Shown here in pieces: positions 35,178 to 43,899 of a DNA stretch of 64,000 nucleotides. Under the pieces are notes generated by a model that worked only from the letters and a program-made list of their open reading frames with translations, was not told the origin of the DNA and searched no databases. The translations under genes and the position numbers were made by a program. Every line of letters begins with the position of its first letter. The first letter of the stretch is position 1. The DNA comes from JBGOTP01 sp963717075 (GTDB lineage Bacteria; Acidobacteriota; Vicinamibacteria; Vicinamibacterales; CAVVIG01): NCBI GenBank assembly GCA_963717075.1, contig CAVQVI010000010.1, positions 682,001-746,000 on the forward strand. The letters are read 5' to 3'.

Positions 35178-36597
35178 TCACGCGCGTCTGAGTGGCAGCG
35201 GTTCCGAAAACTGGAACGCGGCCCAAACGAGAGCCGGCCAGAGCTGCCCAACGAGCCGCTCGAACGACACAGCCATCTGCCACTGAAGGGGCAGCGGCGT
35301 GATCACGTAGACCAGACCGTAAGCGAACATCATCGCGGCGACCAACAGCAGCCCCGCGCTAGCGCAAATGGCGGAACTTCGATCTGGCCTGGCGATGAGC
35401 GCAACAGCCAAGGCGAGACAGACAAACGCGCCTCCTGGTACCTCACCCCAGGCCGCACCGAGATTCGCAACCCCCTCGGCAACGCTCATCCATCTGGAGC
35501 GATCCACAAGCTTCTGCACCACGCCACCGCCCTGCTGACTGAAGAGATAGTGGGACGTTTCGATGTGCAGTTTGAAGACCGCGAGCGTCACTGCCGGCAC
35601 GGCAGCGCCCATCGCGACCTGCGTCAGCGCTCGAAGCCGTGGACGGCGGAAGGCCGCGACCAGCACGACGAGCGCAACAAGCGGCAGCCCCTCATCTTTG
35701 GTCCACGCGGCAAGGCCGGCGGCCGCACCGGCCGTCAAGAGAAGCGGTCCCGGCTCCGGCTCGCGCAGACTCATCGCCACAAGCGCAATCGCGACGAGGA
35801 TGTAGAAGCCAACCGGAATATCGCCACACTGGCACGCGCTCTGGAAGAGGTATGTTCTTGCGATGAGCAAGGTCATGCCGCCCAGCAAACCGGCCGGCCA
35901 GCCTCGCAACCGGGCGACGCCGGTCACGACGACCGCAAGCGACGAGAGGAAGAACAGGAGCGCCACAGCGGCGGGGACAGCCGGTACTCTCGCGGCCCGC
36001 GTACTCCCAGAGACGGGCGACGCTGAGCGGCACGAGCAGGGGGTAGTGGGGACTCGACCAATCGAGCGCCGAGGACAAGATCGCGGTCCAATCGGGCGCG
36101 CCCCGCGCAATCGCCCGAGCCCGGAGATTCCAGATGGCAAACGCATCCCATTCGCCCTCGGGCCGGAGGGACCAGCGCAGCCAGAAGGTGAAGAGGGCAA
36201 GGGCGCACAGGATGAGGAGGCCCGCGGCGGTCGCCGCAATCGCCGGCGTCCAGGCACCGGGCGCCTCGGCGCGAGGGCTGGCGCTCGTCGGCATCTCGGC
36301 CGTGTTTGTGGGTGTCACCACGGCCGCGCCGCCCCCTGACTGGCTCCGGCGCCAGCCATCGATCAGGAGACAGACAGCGGCTACGAGCCACAGGGCGCCG
36401 TCAAGACCTACGACGATCCTGCGGTTCGCGGCGAGGTGGAGAAGCGCGAAGTACCCGCATGAGGCGAAGCCGAGACCGAGCCCGGGTGCCATGGCGGCTG
36501 TGAGGGCCCGGCCCAGCTGGGCGCCGGCCATTCGCCTGAGCACCAAATACGACACCAGGCCGGGCACGAGAATGGCGAGTGTCGCGCTGACGGTCAC
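35178..36597 (-). CDS. Polytopic membrane glycosyltransferase (GT39/ArnT-like), with frameshift
   Basis: About 470 residues after correcting one frameshift near 35990. Some ten hydrophobic segments. The first extracytoplasmic loop has GEWDAFAIWNLRARAIARG and WSSPHYPLLVP, the D/E-containing motifs of polyprenyl-phosphate-sugar-dependent transferases in the PMT/ArnT superfamily; later AAWTKDEGLPLVALV fits as well. It would transfer a sugar from a lipid carrier outside the membrane. It overlaps the 36594-37058 gene by four bases (ATGA) and is convergent with the porin. The two frames join without missing sequence. Confidence 0.75.
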
Positions 36598-37058
36598 TTG
36601 ATCCGCCTGAACACGCGCAGCCCGTTGTCGAACCGCTGGAGGAGCACGAAGTCAGCAAGTCGCGGGTCGCGACTGATGCCCCGCGAATTGTCGTCGCCTG
36701 CGACCGAGGCCTCGGGCACCACGATGACGTACTCGGGAGCGGTGCTCATTACAACCACCCGCGGAGTCAGGGAGTACTCGGCCAGATAGAACCGGCGCTG
36801 CGCCCCGGCGGCCGGCCAATCGTCCGGCTGAAGGTACCCGACAACTCCTCGAGCGGGGAGTGACGAGATCAGCGGAAGATACCGCTGTGCTTCTTCCGTG
36901 ACGATATCCAGCCCATTCCCCCTGTCGCTCAGCAGGCGCCGGTCCGCTCGAGCAGGACCGAGATTCGCGCGAAGGCCCGTGTAGAGCAGGAACGCTGTCG
37001 CCAGGAAGATTCGGATACGCACGACCGTAGCCGTCAACGTCGGGATCCTCTGCCGCAA
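36594..37058 (-). CDS. Small membrane-anchored protein of unknown function
   Basis: 154 residues from a TTG at 37058. One N-terminal hydrophobic segment (RIFLATAFLLYTGLRANLG), then a soluble extracytoplasmic part (GNGLDIVTEEAQRYLPLISS, GVVGYLQPDDWPAAGAQRRF, EYVIVVPEASV, LLQRFDNGLRVFRRI). No family is recognised. Its stop overlaps the start of the membrane glycosyltransferase, so the two are translationally coupled and probably act together in glycan assembly. Confidence 0.6.
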   Translation of the reverse strand: MRQRIPTLTATVVRIRIFLATAFLLYTGLRANLGPARADRRLLSDRGNGLDIVTEEAQRYLPLISSLPARGVVGYLQPDDWPAAGAQRRFYLAEYSLTPRVVVMSTAPEYVIVVPEASVAGDDNSRGISRDPRLADFVLLQRFDNGLRVFRRIK

Positions 37059-37594
37059 CTAGAACTGGACGTCCGTGTACAGGACCTTCAGGGCGATCAT
37101 CAGATTCGCACGAGGACCAGGGGCACGGCGATCACAAGGTTGACCCCGCACAACGTGGCCAGGGCGTGCGCTTGTCGCGGCACCACGTCAACGAGGCGGA
37201 ACACCATTAAGTATGGGGTTCACAGTTGTCAGGGCGAAGGTGTTTTCTGAGGTGAGACCCATCACGGGCCTGCGCGCGAGGCTCAAGCGGGGTCATTCTA
37301 CCTGATGCGAGTTCGTGATGGCCGGAGAGCGACACGGGCATCTGCGGCAGCGCAACGACGCGAACCTCCGCCGTCCCGGCCGCGCTGATGGGCAGTTACG
37401 GAAATCGTCCGGAGCAGCCGGCAATTCCCCGATTCCAGGCAACTTCGCTTCCGAACCGGTTCAGGGCTTCCCGGCATGCTCTAAACATCGTGCTCGACGC
37501 CGTTCAAACGAGTCATAATGCGCGTCAGGAACTGGCGCGGGCGCAGACGGCCCGAAGACCACCCTATTTTGAGTTCGCCAACAGGAGGGCGTTC
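37059..37594. other. Divergent region with possible coupled micro-ORFs
   Basis: 536 bases. On the minus strand a 35-codon frame (37207 to 37100) with a hydrophobic end is linked by TGATG to a 13-codon frame ending at 37059, directly before the TTG of 36594-37058. These may be real small membrane peptides or one larger protein broken by an error. The remaining sequence up to 37594 shows no feature apart from the ribosome site for 37595. Confidence 0.35.
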
Positions 37595-38884
37595 ATGAAG
37601 TCATGTATTGCGGTCCTCACACTTGCAGCTTGTCTCGTTGCAGTGCGCGCCAGTGGTCAGCAAGTGCCGCCTGGCGACGGCGGCATACCGGTCTACATCG
37701 AGCCCGGTAAGCTTCCGAGTGAACCACAGATTCTTGACGCCGGCGGACAACGTGTCCGCGTCACGCCGGTCAAAGGATTGGATCATCCATGGGCGCTCGC
37801 CGTTCTGCCCAACCTGGACATCCTCGTCACCGAACGGGCGGGTCGTCTTCGGATTATCCGTAACGGGGTGCTCGATCCTCAGCCAATCGCCGGTGTGCCG
37901 AAGGTGAATACCCGCGCGACGATGGCGGGCATGATGGACGTCATCCTGCACCCGAAGTACGCGGAGAACAAGCTGATCTACTTCACGTACTCGAAGGAGA
38001 TGCCTGGCAGTCCGTTCCCGGATCTGGTTGGCAAAAGAGATGCCGCGACGGTCACACTGGTCCGCGCTCGGTACGACGGCGGCAGCGCTCTGACGGACGT
38101 GACTGAAATTTTCCAGGCTGACGCCTGGTCGCAAGGAACCTCCGCGGGCCGCATTGTCTTCGCGCGGGACGGCAAGATCATTCTGGCGATTGGTATGGCG
38201 GCTCGCCACAAGGTCGGGACGGCCGAAGATGCGCAGAACCCCAGGAACCATGGGGGCAAGATCCTGCGGCTGAACGAGGATGGAACGGTGCCATCCGATA
38301 ATCCCTTCGTCGGGCGACCAGGATACCGGCCGGAAATCTACGCCCTCGGCATTCGCAATGCGATCGGCTTGTTTGTGCACCCGGACACCGGTGTGATCTG
38401 GGAAACCGAAAACGGTCCGATGGGGGGCGACGAAATCAACATCGTCAAGCCGGGCGTCAATTTCGGGTGGCCAACCATCTCGTACGGGAAGGATTACAGC
38501 GGAAACAAGATGGGCGGGGGATCGGGAACGACGACGCCGCACTCCGAGATGGAAGGCATGGAGGAGCCGTTCCTGTTTTGGATGCCTTCGCCGGCCGTGA
38601 CGGGGATTACGATTTATACGGGGGACAAGTTTCCGCGGTGGAAGGGCAACATCATCGTCGGAGCCATGGGCGGAGCCAATCTTGGGGCGCGCCAGCTGCA
38701 CCGCATCATGTTGAACCGGAACGGACAGCCGCAGCGGAGTGGCACGGTGCCGATGCTGGGCGAACTCAAACAGCGGATCCGCGACGTCAGACAAGGTCCT
38801 GACGGGCTCTTGTATCTGACGACCGACGAGTCTGACGGCGCGGTTCTGAAGATCGAGCCTGCCGACCAGCCTCAGGCGAAGTGA
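37595..38884 (+). CDS. PQQ-dependent soluble aldose sugar dehydrogenase
   Basis: 429 residues with a signal peptide (CIAVLTLAACLVAVRA). It has the GDH-B/YliI fold of six-bladed quinoprotein sugar dehydrogenases: GLDHPWALAVLPNLDILVTE with the catalytic histidine region, NHGGKILRLNEDGTVPSDNP, EIYALGIRNAIGL, the calcium/PQQ motif ENGPMGGDEINIVKPG, NFGWP, and QRIRDVRQGPDGLLYLTTDE. It oxidises aldose sugars in the periplasm to lactones. The ATG at 37595 follows AGGAGGG. Downstream, the multicopper oxidase is convergent (28-base gap). An electron acceptor is not encoded next to it. Confidence 0.92.
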   Translation: MKSCIAVLTLAACLVAVRASGQQVPPGDGGIPVYIEPGKLPSEPQILDAGGQRVRVTPVKGLDHPWALAVLPNLDILVTERAGRLRIIRNGVLDPQPIAGVPKVNTRATMAGMMDVILHPKYAENKLIYFTYSKEMPGSPFPDLVGKRDAATVTLVRARYDGGSALTDVTEIFQADAWSQGTSAGRIVFARDGKIILAIGMAARHKVGTAEDAQNPRNHGGKILRLNEDGTVPSDNPFVGRPGYRPEIYALGIRNAIGLFVHPDTGVIWETENGPMGGDEINIVKPGVNFGWPTISYGKDYSGNKMGGGSGTTTPHSEMEGMEEPFLFWMPSPAVTGITIYTGDKFPRWKGNIIVGAMGGANLGARQLHRIMLNRNGQPQRSGTVPMLGELKQRIRDVRQGPDGLLYLTTDESDGAVLKIEPADQPQAK

Positions 38885-38912
38885 GGCAAGCACTCGGGCT
38901 GACCGCGCTCGG

Positions 38913-40487
38913 TCAGCCGCGGATCCGGAAGTTCCGCATCATGCCCATGTCCTCGTGCTCGAGGATGTGGCAGTGATAGAGATACAAGCCGGGATGCTTG
39001 GAGAAGGTCACCTGCGCGCGCACGGTTTCACCGGGCAGCACTACGACGGTGTCGGTCCACCCCGCATCGGTGATGCCCTCACGAAGGGCGTTGGTGGAAC
39101 CGCCCGATCGTGACAGCACGCGGAACTGCGGGCCGTGCAGGTGAATGGGGTGGGCCATCGCCATCCCCATCGGGTTGGGCTGGTTCACGAGCTCCCAGAT
39201 ATGGGTTGAGCCGGCTGCGACCGTCTCCGCGGCGGCCACGTCCTTCATGTCGAAGACGCGACCATCGAGGGTCCAATTCATCTGCATGAAGGTGAGCGGC
39301 ACGCGACGAACGGGCGCGGAAGCCACTTCGCGGAAATCGTGGGACGAAAGACGATCCGGCACGTGGAAGCGCGGCCCCTGCACGCCCGACACGCGCAGCC
39401 TCATCAGCGTCAGCGGCGCGCCTTGTAGCACCGGTGACGTCTGGCCCATCATCATCATCCCGACCTGGCCCACATCGGCCGACGGGAATGCGAGGCTCTG
39501 GAGCCCCACGTCGGATCCGCGGGCGTGCGCCGACAGATCCAGGACCACGTCCGCGCGCTGGCCGGGCGCGAGCGTCACCGCGCGTTGGGTACGCGCGCGC
39601 TCGAGCAAGCCCCCGTCGCCGCCTATCACGATCATCGGCGAGCCGTCGCTCCACGCGAGTTTGTAGAACCTGGCGTTGGATCCGTTCAGCAGCCGCACGC
39701 GGTAGGTCCGTCGATCGACGTCGAGCGTCGGTTGCACGCGTCCGCTTACGAGCATGCGGTCGCCTACCCACCCGTTCATCGTCTCCATCATCTGGGCCAT
39801 GCCGCCGCCCATGCCCATCCCGCGGCCCATCCGGCCCCGCATCCCGCCGCGCGGGGCCGCGCCTGCGTATACGAGTTGGTTGTTCCCATCGAAGCGACGA
39901 TCCTGCAGCACCAGGAGGAGTTCGCCTGCGCCGGAGGGCAGGCCAAGGGCGTCCTCTTCGGGATCGGACACGAGCAGCAGCCCTGCGAGACCGTGATAGA
40001 CCTGCGCTGCCGTTCGCATGTGCGGATGCGGGTGATACCAGTAGGTGCCCGCGCGGTTGGTGACCTCGAAGTCGTAGACGTACTCGGCGCCCTGATTCAC
40101 GGCAAATCGCGGGTGGCCATCCGCACGCTCGGGCACATCGAGTCCGTGCCAATGGACGATGGATGGCTCGCCGAGTTGATTGCGGAATCTGACTCGCACG
40201 CGCTGCCCGCGCCGCAAGCGGATGACGGGCCCCAGGTATGACCCGTCCAGTGTCTGCAGGGTGGAGGCCGAACCGCGAATCAGCTTCCCCGTGAAGCGCC
40301 ACACGCGCGTGGGCGCTCCTGGCAGAAGGCCGACTTCGCCGGGCGCGGCGGTGAGGACGACCTCCACCTCTGGCGATGTATCCGAAGCGGTTTGTGCCGT
40401 GGCGCTGTTGAGATCGAAGCCAGAGGCGCGGGCCAAGTGCATGAGCGGCGCCAGGCCGAGAAGCTGAACAATGGCGCGACGATGCAT
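38913..40487 (-). CDS. Multicopper oxidase (laccase/CueO-like) with methionine-rich loop
   Basis: 525 residues with an N-terminal export signal (MHRRAIVQLLGLAPL). All four copper-binding segments are present: HWHG (113-116), HPHPH (152-156), HPIHLHG, and YHCHILEHEDMGMM, giving type 1, 2 and 3 copper sites. An insert at about 216-237 is rich in methionine and glycine (GGMRGRMGRGMGMGGGMAQM), like the Met-rich substrate loop of CueO that handles Cu(I). Inference: a periplasmic cuprous oxidase for copper tolerance. ATG at 40487; upstream codons of the open frame overlap the following gene's region. Confidence 0.92.
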   Translation of the reverse strand: MHRRAIVQLLGLAPLMHLARASGFDLNSATAQTASDTSPEVEVVLTAAPGEVGLLPGAPTRVWRFTGKLIRGSASTLQTLDGSYLGPVIRLRRGQRVRVRFRNQLGEPSIVHWHGLDVPERADGHPRFAVNQGAEYVYDFEVTNRAGTYWYHPHPHMRTAAQVYHGLAGLLLVSDPEEDALGLPSGAGELLLVLQDRRFDGNNQLVYAGAAPRGGMRGRMGRGMGMGGGMAQMMETMNGWVGDRMLVSGRVQPTLDVDRRTYRVRLLNGSNARFYKLAWSDGSPMIVIGGDGGLLERARTQRAVTLAPGQRADVVLDLSAHARGSDVGLQSLAFPSADVGQVGMMMMGQTSPVLQGAPLTLMRLRVSGVQGPRFHVPDRLSSHDFREVASAPVRRVPLTFMQMNWTLDGRVFDMKDVAAAETVAAGSTHIWELVNQPNPMGMAMAHPIHLHGPQFRVLSRSGGSTNALREGITDAGWTDTVVVLPGETVRAQVTFSKHPGLYLYHCHILEHEDMGMMRNFRIRG

Positions 40488-40617
40488 GCCTGCGATTATG
40501 GACGTTTCCGCACCGCAACGCTCAGATTGGCGTCTGGCCTGTGGATCTCGCCAGCGAAGCGAGACTGAAAAAAGTCCACGAGCCAACGGTTCTTGTGTAT
40601 CATCCCTTTACGGTCAG

Positions 40618-41853
40618 ATGCATCAGGACGATCCCGACCTCGATCAACGATTGACTCGTTTTGAGGCCCGGTTGGATCGGTTCAGCCTCGTCCTTCATCA
40701 GTGGCAGCAAAGTCAGACTGCCAATCCTCACGATGTAGACGAGCGCATCCGAACGATCGAAGCGACACTCGATCGTGAAGCGCACGCCTTGCGGCGGATG
40801 CACGAGGAGCCGCTGCGGCAATTGCAGGCACAGGCGGCGAGTCTCAGAGAGATCTGTACCGCCGCCGCAAATTCCGTCAACGGACTCGATCGGGCCGAAT
40901 CGCGCTTGGCAGCGCTTCAAGCGGACGTGCAACTGCATTTGAGCGACCTGACGCGTAGTCTTGAGGCTCTCGTAACCGACTTGCGAATCGGCACAACCTC
41001 AGAAGTATCGACTCAAGCTCCGGCGGCGACCTGGCCGCTCGAGCGCGTCGTGCACCTGCATCACGAATTGCGACGTGCCGCCACCGGACACGCCACAGAT
41101 TCGTCCCCGGATCCCACGGCGGCCCACGCGCCCGCAGCACTCCATGCGCACGCCGCTTCACAATCGTCCGACGGAACGGCCGCGCATGAGGCCCCGCTTC
41201 AATTGCTCGAACGCGGCACAGCCGACGAGTCCGAGCAATCCTCACCGGCGGACGAAGCGCGCTGGCCTCGGCGCCGGGCGTGGTATCTTGCCGGCGCGGT
41301 CGCAGTGATTGCGATATTGGTCTTCGGCCTTGTTCGGATTGAGACCAGATTGAACGATGCTGGCGCTCGCGCTGCCGCTGCCGAGCGTCAGGCGGAGGCT
41401 GTCACGCAACTGGCGAACCGGGAGGCCGTCGCCGCGCGTCAGGAGGCGAACCAACAAATCGCCGAGGCTCGCCAGTCGGCACAGAGGGCCGAAACGATCG
41501 GCGCCATTTTGACCGCGCCAGATCTCATTCGCTTCAACCTCACCGGCGGGGCCACGCTGGAACGTTCTTCGGCGCAACTGCTGTGGAGTCGCACGCGCGG
41601 CCTCGTGCTCAGCGCAACACGGCTGCCAGCCAACCCTCCGGAAGCGATTTATCAGCTCTGGCTCAAGACGAGCGCCGAGCCGGTGAGTGCTGGCCTTTTT
41701 GTTCCAGATGCGACCGGACGGGCGACACTGGTTTCAGATGTTCCTCCGAAGGTCGTTGGCCCCGTTGTCGGTGCCGAAGTGACCGTCGAGCCGAGCGGCG
41801 GCCGGTCCGCGCCTTCAGGTCCCACGCTGCTGTTCCGTCTCCCCCAAGGCTAG
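40618..41853 (+). CDS. RskA-like anti-sigma-K C-terminal domain protein, coiled coil
   Basis: 411 residues. A coiled-coil N-terminal half (DPDLDQRLTRFEARLDRFSL, REAHALRRMHEEPLRQLQAQ), a low-complexity linker, one transmembrane helix (WYLAGAVAVIAILVFGLVRI), a second coiled coil (RQAEAVTQLANREAVAARQE), and a C-terminal domain with the RskA signature (GGATLERSSAQLLWSRTRGL, EAIYQLWLKT, SAGLFVPDATGRATL). Classical RskA proteins hold a sigma factor with an N-terminal zinc/ASD domain; that is absent and no sigma gene is adjacent, so this is probably an envelope sensor of a different kind. ATG at 40618 has a weak ribosome site. Confidence 0.72.
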   Translation: MHQDDPDLDQRLTRFEARLDRFSLVLHQWQQSQTANPHDVDERIRTIEATLDREAHALRRMHEEPLRQLQAQAASLREICTAAANSVNGLDRAESRLAALQADVQLHLSDLTRSLEALVTDLRIGTTSEVSTQAPAATWPLERVVHLHHELRRAATGHATDSSPDPTAAHAPAALHAHAASQSSDGTAAHEAPLQLLERGTADESEQSSPADEARWPRRRAWYLAGAVAVIAILVFGLVRIETRLNDAGARAAAAERQAEAVTQLANREAVAARQEANQQIAEARQSAQRAETIGAILTAPDLIRFNLTGGATLERSSAQLLWSRTRGLVLSATRLPANPPEAIYQLWLKTSAEPVSAGLFVPDATGRATLVSDVPPKVVGPVVGAEVTVEPSGGRSAPSGPTLLFRLPQG

Positions 41854-41879
41854 CGCTTCAGCGCATTTCTTGTCGCTTC

Positions 41880-43760
41880 TTATCGCTGCAGATTCACCGA
41901 TACGCGGGTCGTCCCATCCGTGCGCACGATGGTCTTCTCGCGGCGTTCACCGAGTTGAGGATGGCGGAACACGATCTCGTGCTCACCAGGAACGACCGAG
42001 AGGTTTCCGAGCGGCGTCTCGCCAAACGAGTTGCCGTCAATCCACACTGTCGCCCACGGTACGGCATTGATATTGAGCGTGCCGTTTGGCACGTCGACGG
42101 ATATCGGTGTGATCAGTCCCGCTTTGACGTCGACGATCCTCCGCTCGCGATAACCGATTGCACTGTTGACGAATTCGAATTCATGCTGGCCAGCCGGAGC
42201 GACGATCGGACTATCTCCACTCGAGCCCAGTACGCGGTCGCCGTCGAGCACATGGACTTTCACTGCGGACGATAGTCGGAAACCGCCGCTTTGCTCCGAT
42301 CCGATCTGAGCCTGGACCGTATCGGCCACCCTATCTCCCAGCTTCGCCGCTCGCTCTTTCTGTTCCGGCGCTTTTGAAATTTGTGGCCCACTCCTATCCA
42401 CCTGAGGAATGACATCCGGAAGGACCGGGGCCGGCCTCATTGGCGGAAGGACGTTCAGTTGGAGCGGAGTGGTCCCGGCGGCCCGATTGTCCACCGAGAC
42501 ACTTGCACCAGCCGGCGAGGATTCGAGCACAACTGGCGAGGCCTTCGGTGGTGGGGTGGCTGCTCGCATATACAACAGTCGACCGATAAACAGCGCCTCC
42601 CCAACCGCTAATGAGGCGGCGGCGACAGCCACCCAACGGACCGCGCTTGTGAAACGACGCCGCACCGGTGAAACCCGGCCGATAGCTCCTTGGTTCCATT
42701 CGTCTCCAACAGCGGCTTGATCGGCCAGAGCGGCGGGGGGGTGTAAGGGAGCGGCCTCAGCGACTTCGAAGCGCCTCGGACCGATCAGATGAGGCCCACA
42801 CCAGCCTTGCTGCCAATGTCCCGCGTCCTCCAGACCGTCGGTCACCGGAGGTGCCTCAGCCATATTCGAACTGAGCGACACAAAGGGGCCGGCGGGCCCC
42901 TCGGTCTCATCCTGCCACTCTGCGAGCGCCTCGTTGGCGTCTCGCGCTGAATCAAACAGGTCGTCGCCAAGCTGCAACGCCCGTTCGAGCCAAGAGCGAA
43001 GGTGCTGAAACGTGCCCGGCGCGAGCCGGGCATTCCGCGCTGCGATGTCGTCGAGCAGTTCCTCGACCTTGTCCGGATACTCGTCAGGCCCGATGCGGCG
43101 TCCTGCCATCAGCGACAAGGCGACAAGCGCCAGCTGAATGACGTCGCTTCGGCCATCGAGCGTTGGTGCTGTCGTGCGCGTTGGCGATGCGAGAATGCCG
43201 AAATCCGCCCATAATCTCGTTGACGAGAACTCGACACTCCCGAGCGCCGCCCCAACCATGTGCTCGCGGATTGTCAGTTGACCCTTGGCGGTCACAACAA
43301 TGCGATCCGCACAGAGGGCTCCGTGTGCGATGCCTGCCCCGTGCTGTTGTAGCGCCGCGAGGGCCGGCACCAGCTGGCGAATCAGCCGAAGCACGAAAGC
43401 GGGGCTCGCGGGCTTTTTCAGTGCCTCCGAGAGGCGCACACCCGAGGCGTATGTCGAGACGACAGCAAGGCCGTCTTCGTGTCCCAGTTCCTTGATTGGG
43501 CGGACCAAGGGAAAGGCGGGATGATGAAACGAGACCAATCGTTCGACGCGGTCCCGCAATGCCGCCTCGAATCTGTAGTCGCGAGCGAGCGCCGGCGTGA
43601 ATCTGAGTATTTCCCACGAAGGCGCGGTCGTGTTGTCGAACATCAACAGACGGTCGCCGAGATTGTCAGAGTGTCCTTGCGCGTACCATGTGGTCAGGTG
43701 CGTTTGGCGTTCGCCCATCGGTGAGAATTGGTCGATGATGAGATCGTGTGCCATGGTCAT
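41880..43760 (-). CDS. Pseudokinase-transmembrane-PEGA domain protein
   Basis: 626 residues. The N-terminal 350 residues resemble a Ser/Thr protein kinase (FEAALRDRVERLVSFHHPAF, LSEALKKPASPAFVLRLIRQ, GAGIAHGALCADRIVVTAKG), but the catalytic loop reads HGALCADR where HRDLKPxN is expected and the DFG position reads REHMVG. It is therefore predicted to be catalytically dead. A transmembrane helix (about 405-430, VAVAAASLAVGEALFIGRLL) leads to PEGA domains (ESSPAGASVSVDNRAAGTTP; GTLNINAVPWATVWIDGNSF, GETPLGNLSVVPGEHEIVF). It may sense envelope state. ATG at 43760 follows GAGGATG. Confidence 0.78.
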   Translation of the reverse strand: MTMAHDLIIDQFSPMGERQTHLTTWYAQGHSDNLGDRLLMFDNTTAPSWEILRFTPALARDYRFEAALRDRVERLVSFHHPAFPLVRPIKELGHEDGLAVVSTYASGVRLSEALKKPASPAFVLRLIRQLVPALAALQQHGAGIAHGALCADRIVVTAKGQLTIREHMVGAALGSVEFSSTRLWADFGILASPTRTTAPTLDGRSDVIQLALVALSLMAGRRIGPDEYPDKVEELLDDIAARNARLAPGTFQHLRSWLERALQLGDDLFDSARDANEALAEWQDETEGPAGPFVSLSSNMAEAPPVTDGLEDAGHWQQGWCGPHLIGPRRFEVAEAAPLHPPAALADQAAVGDEWNQGAIGRVSPVRRRFTSAVRWVAVAAASLAVGEALFIGRLLYMRAATPPPKASPVVLESSPAGASVSVDNRAAGTTPLQLNVLPPMRPAPVLPDVIPQVDRSGPQISKAPEQKERAAKLGDRVADTVQAQIGSEQSGGFRLSSAVKVHVLDGDRVLGSSGDSPIVAPAGQHEFEFVNSAIGYRERRIVDVKAGLITPISVDVPNGTLNINAVPWATVWIDGNSFGETPLGNLSVVPGEHEIVFRHPQLGERREKTIVRTDGTTRVSVNLQR

Positions 43761-43899
43761 GGCATCAGCATCCTCATGCTGCGGTCGGCGAAACGCTGGT
43801 GGGCCAGTCGGGTTTCGATGGAAACCCCTCCATTGTGCACGAACCAACGCCCGAGTACAAGGGTGGAAGATTGGTTGGTTTCGACGAACGCTCGATGGC

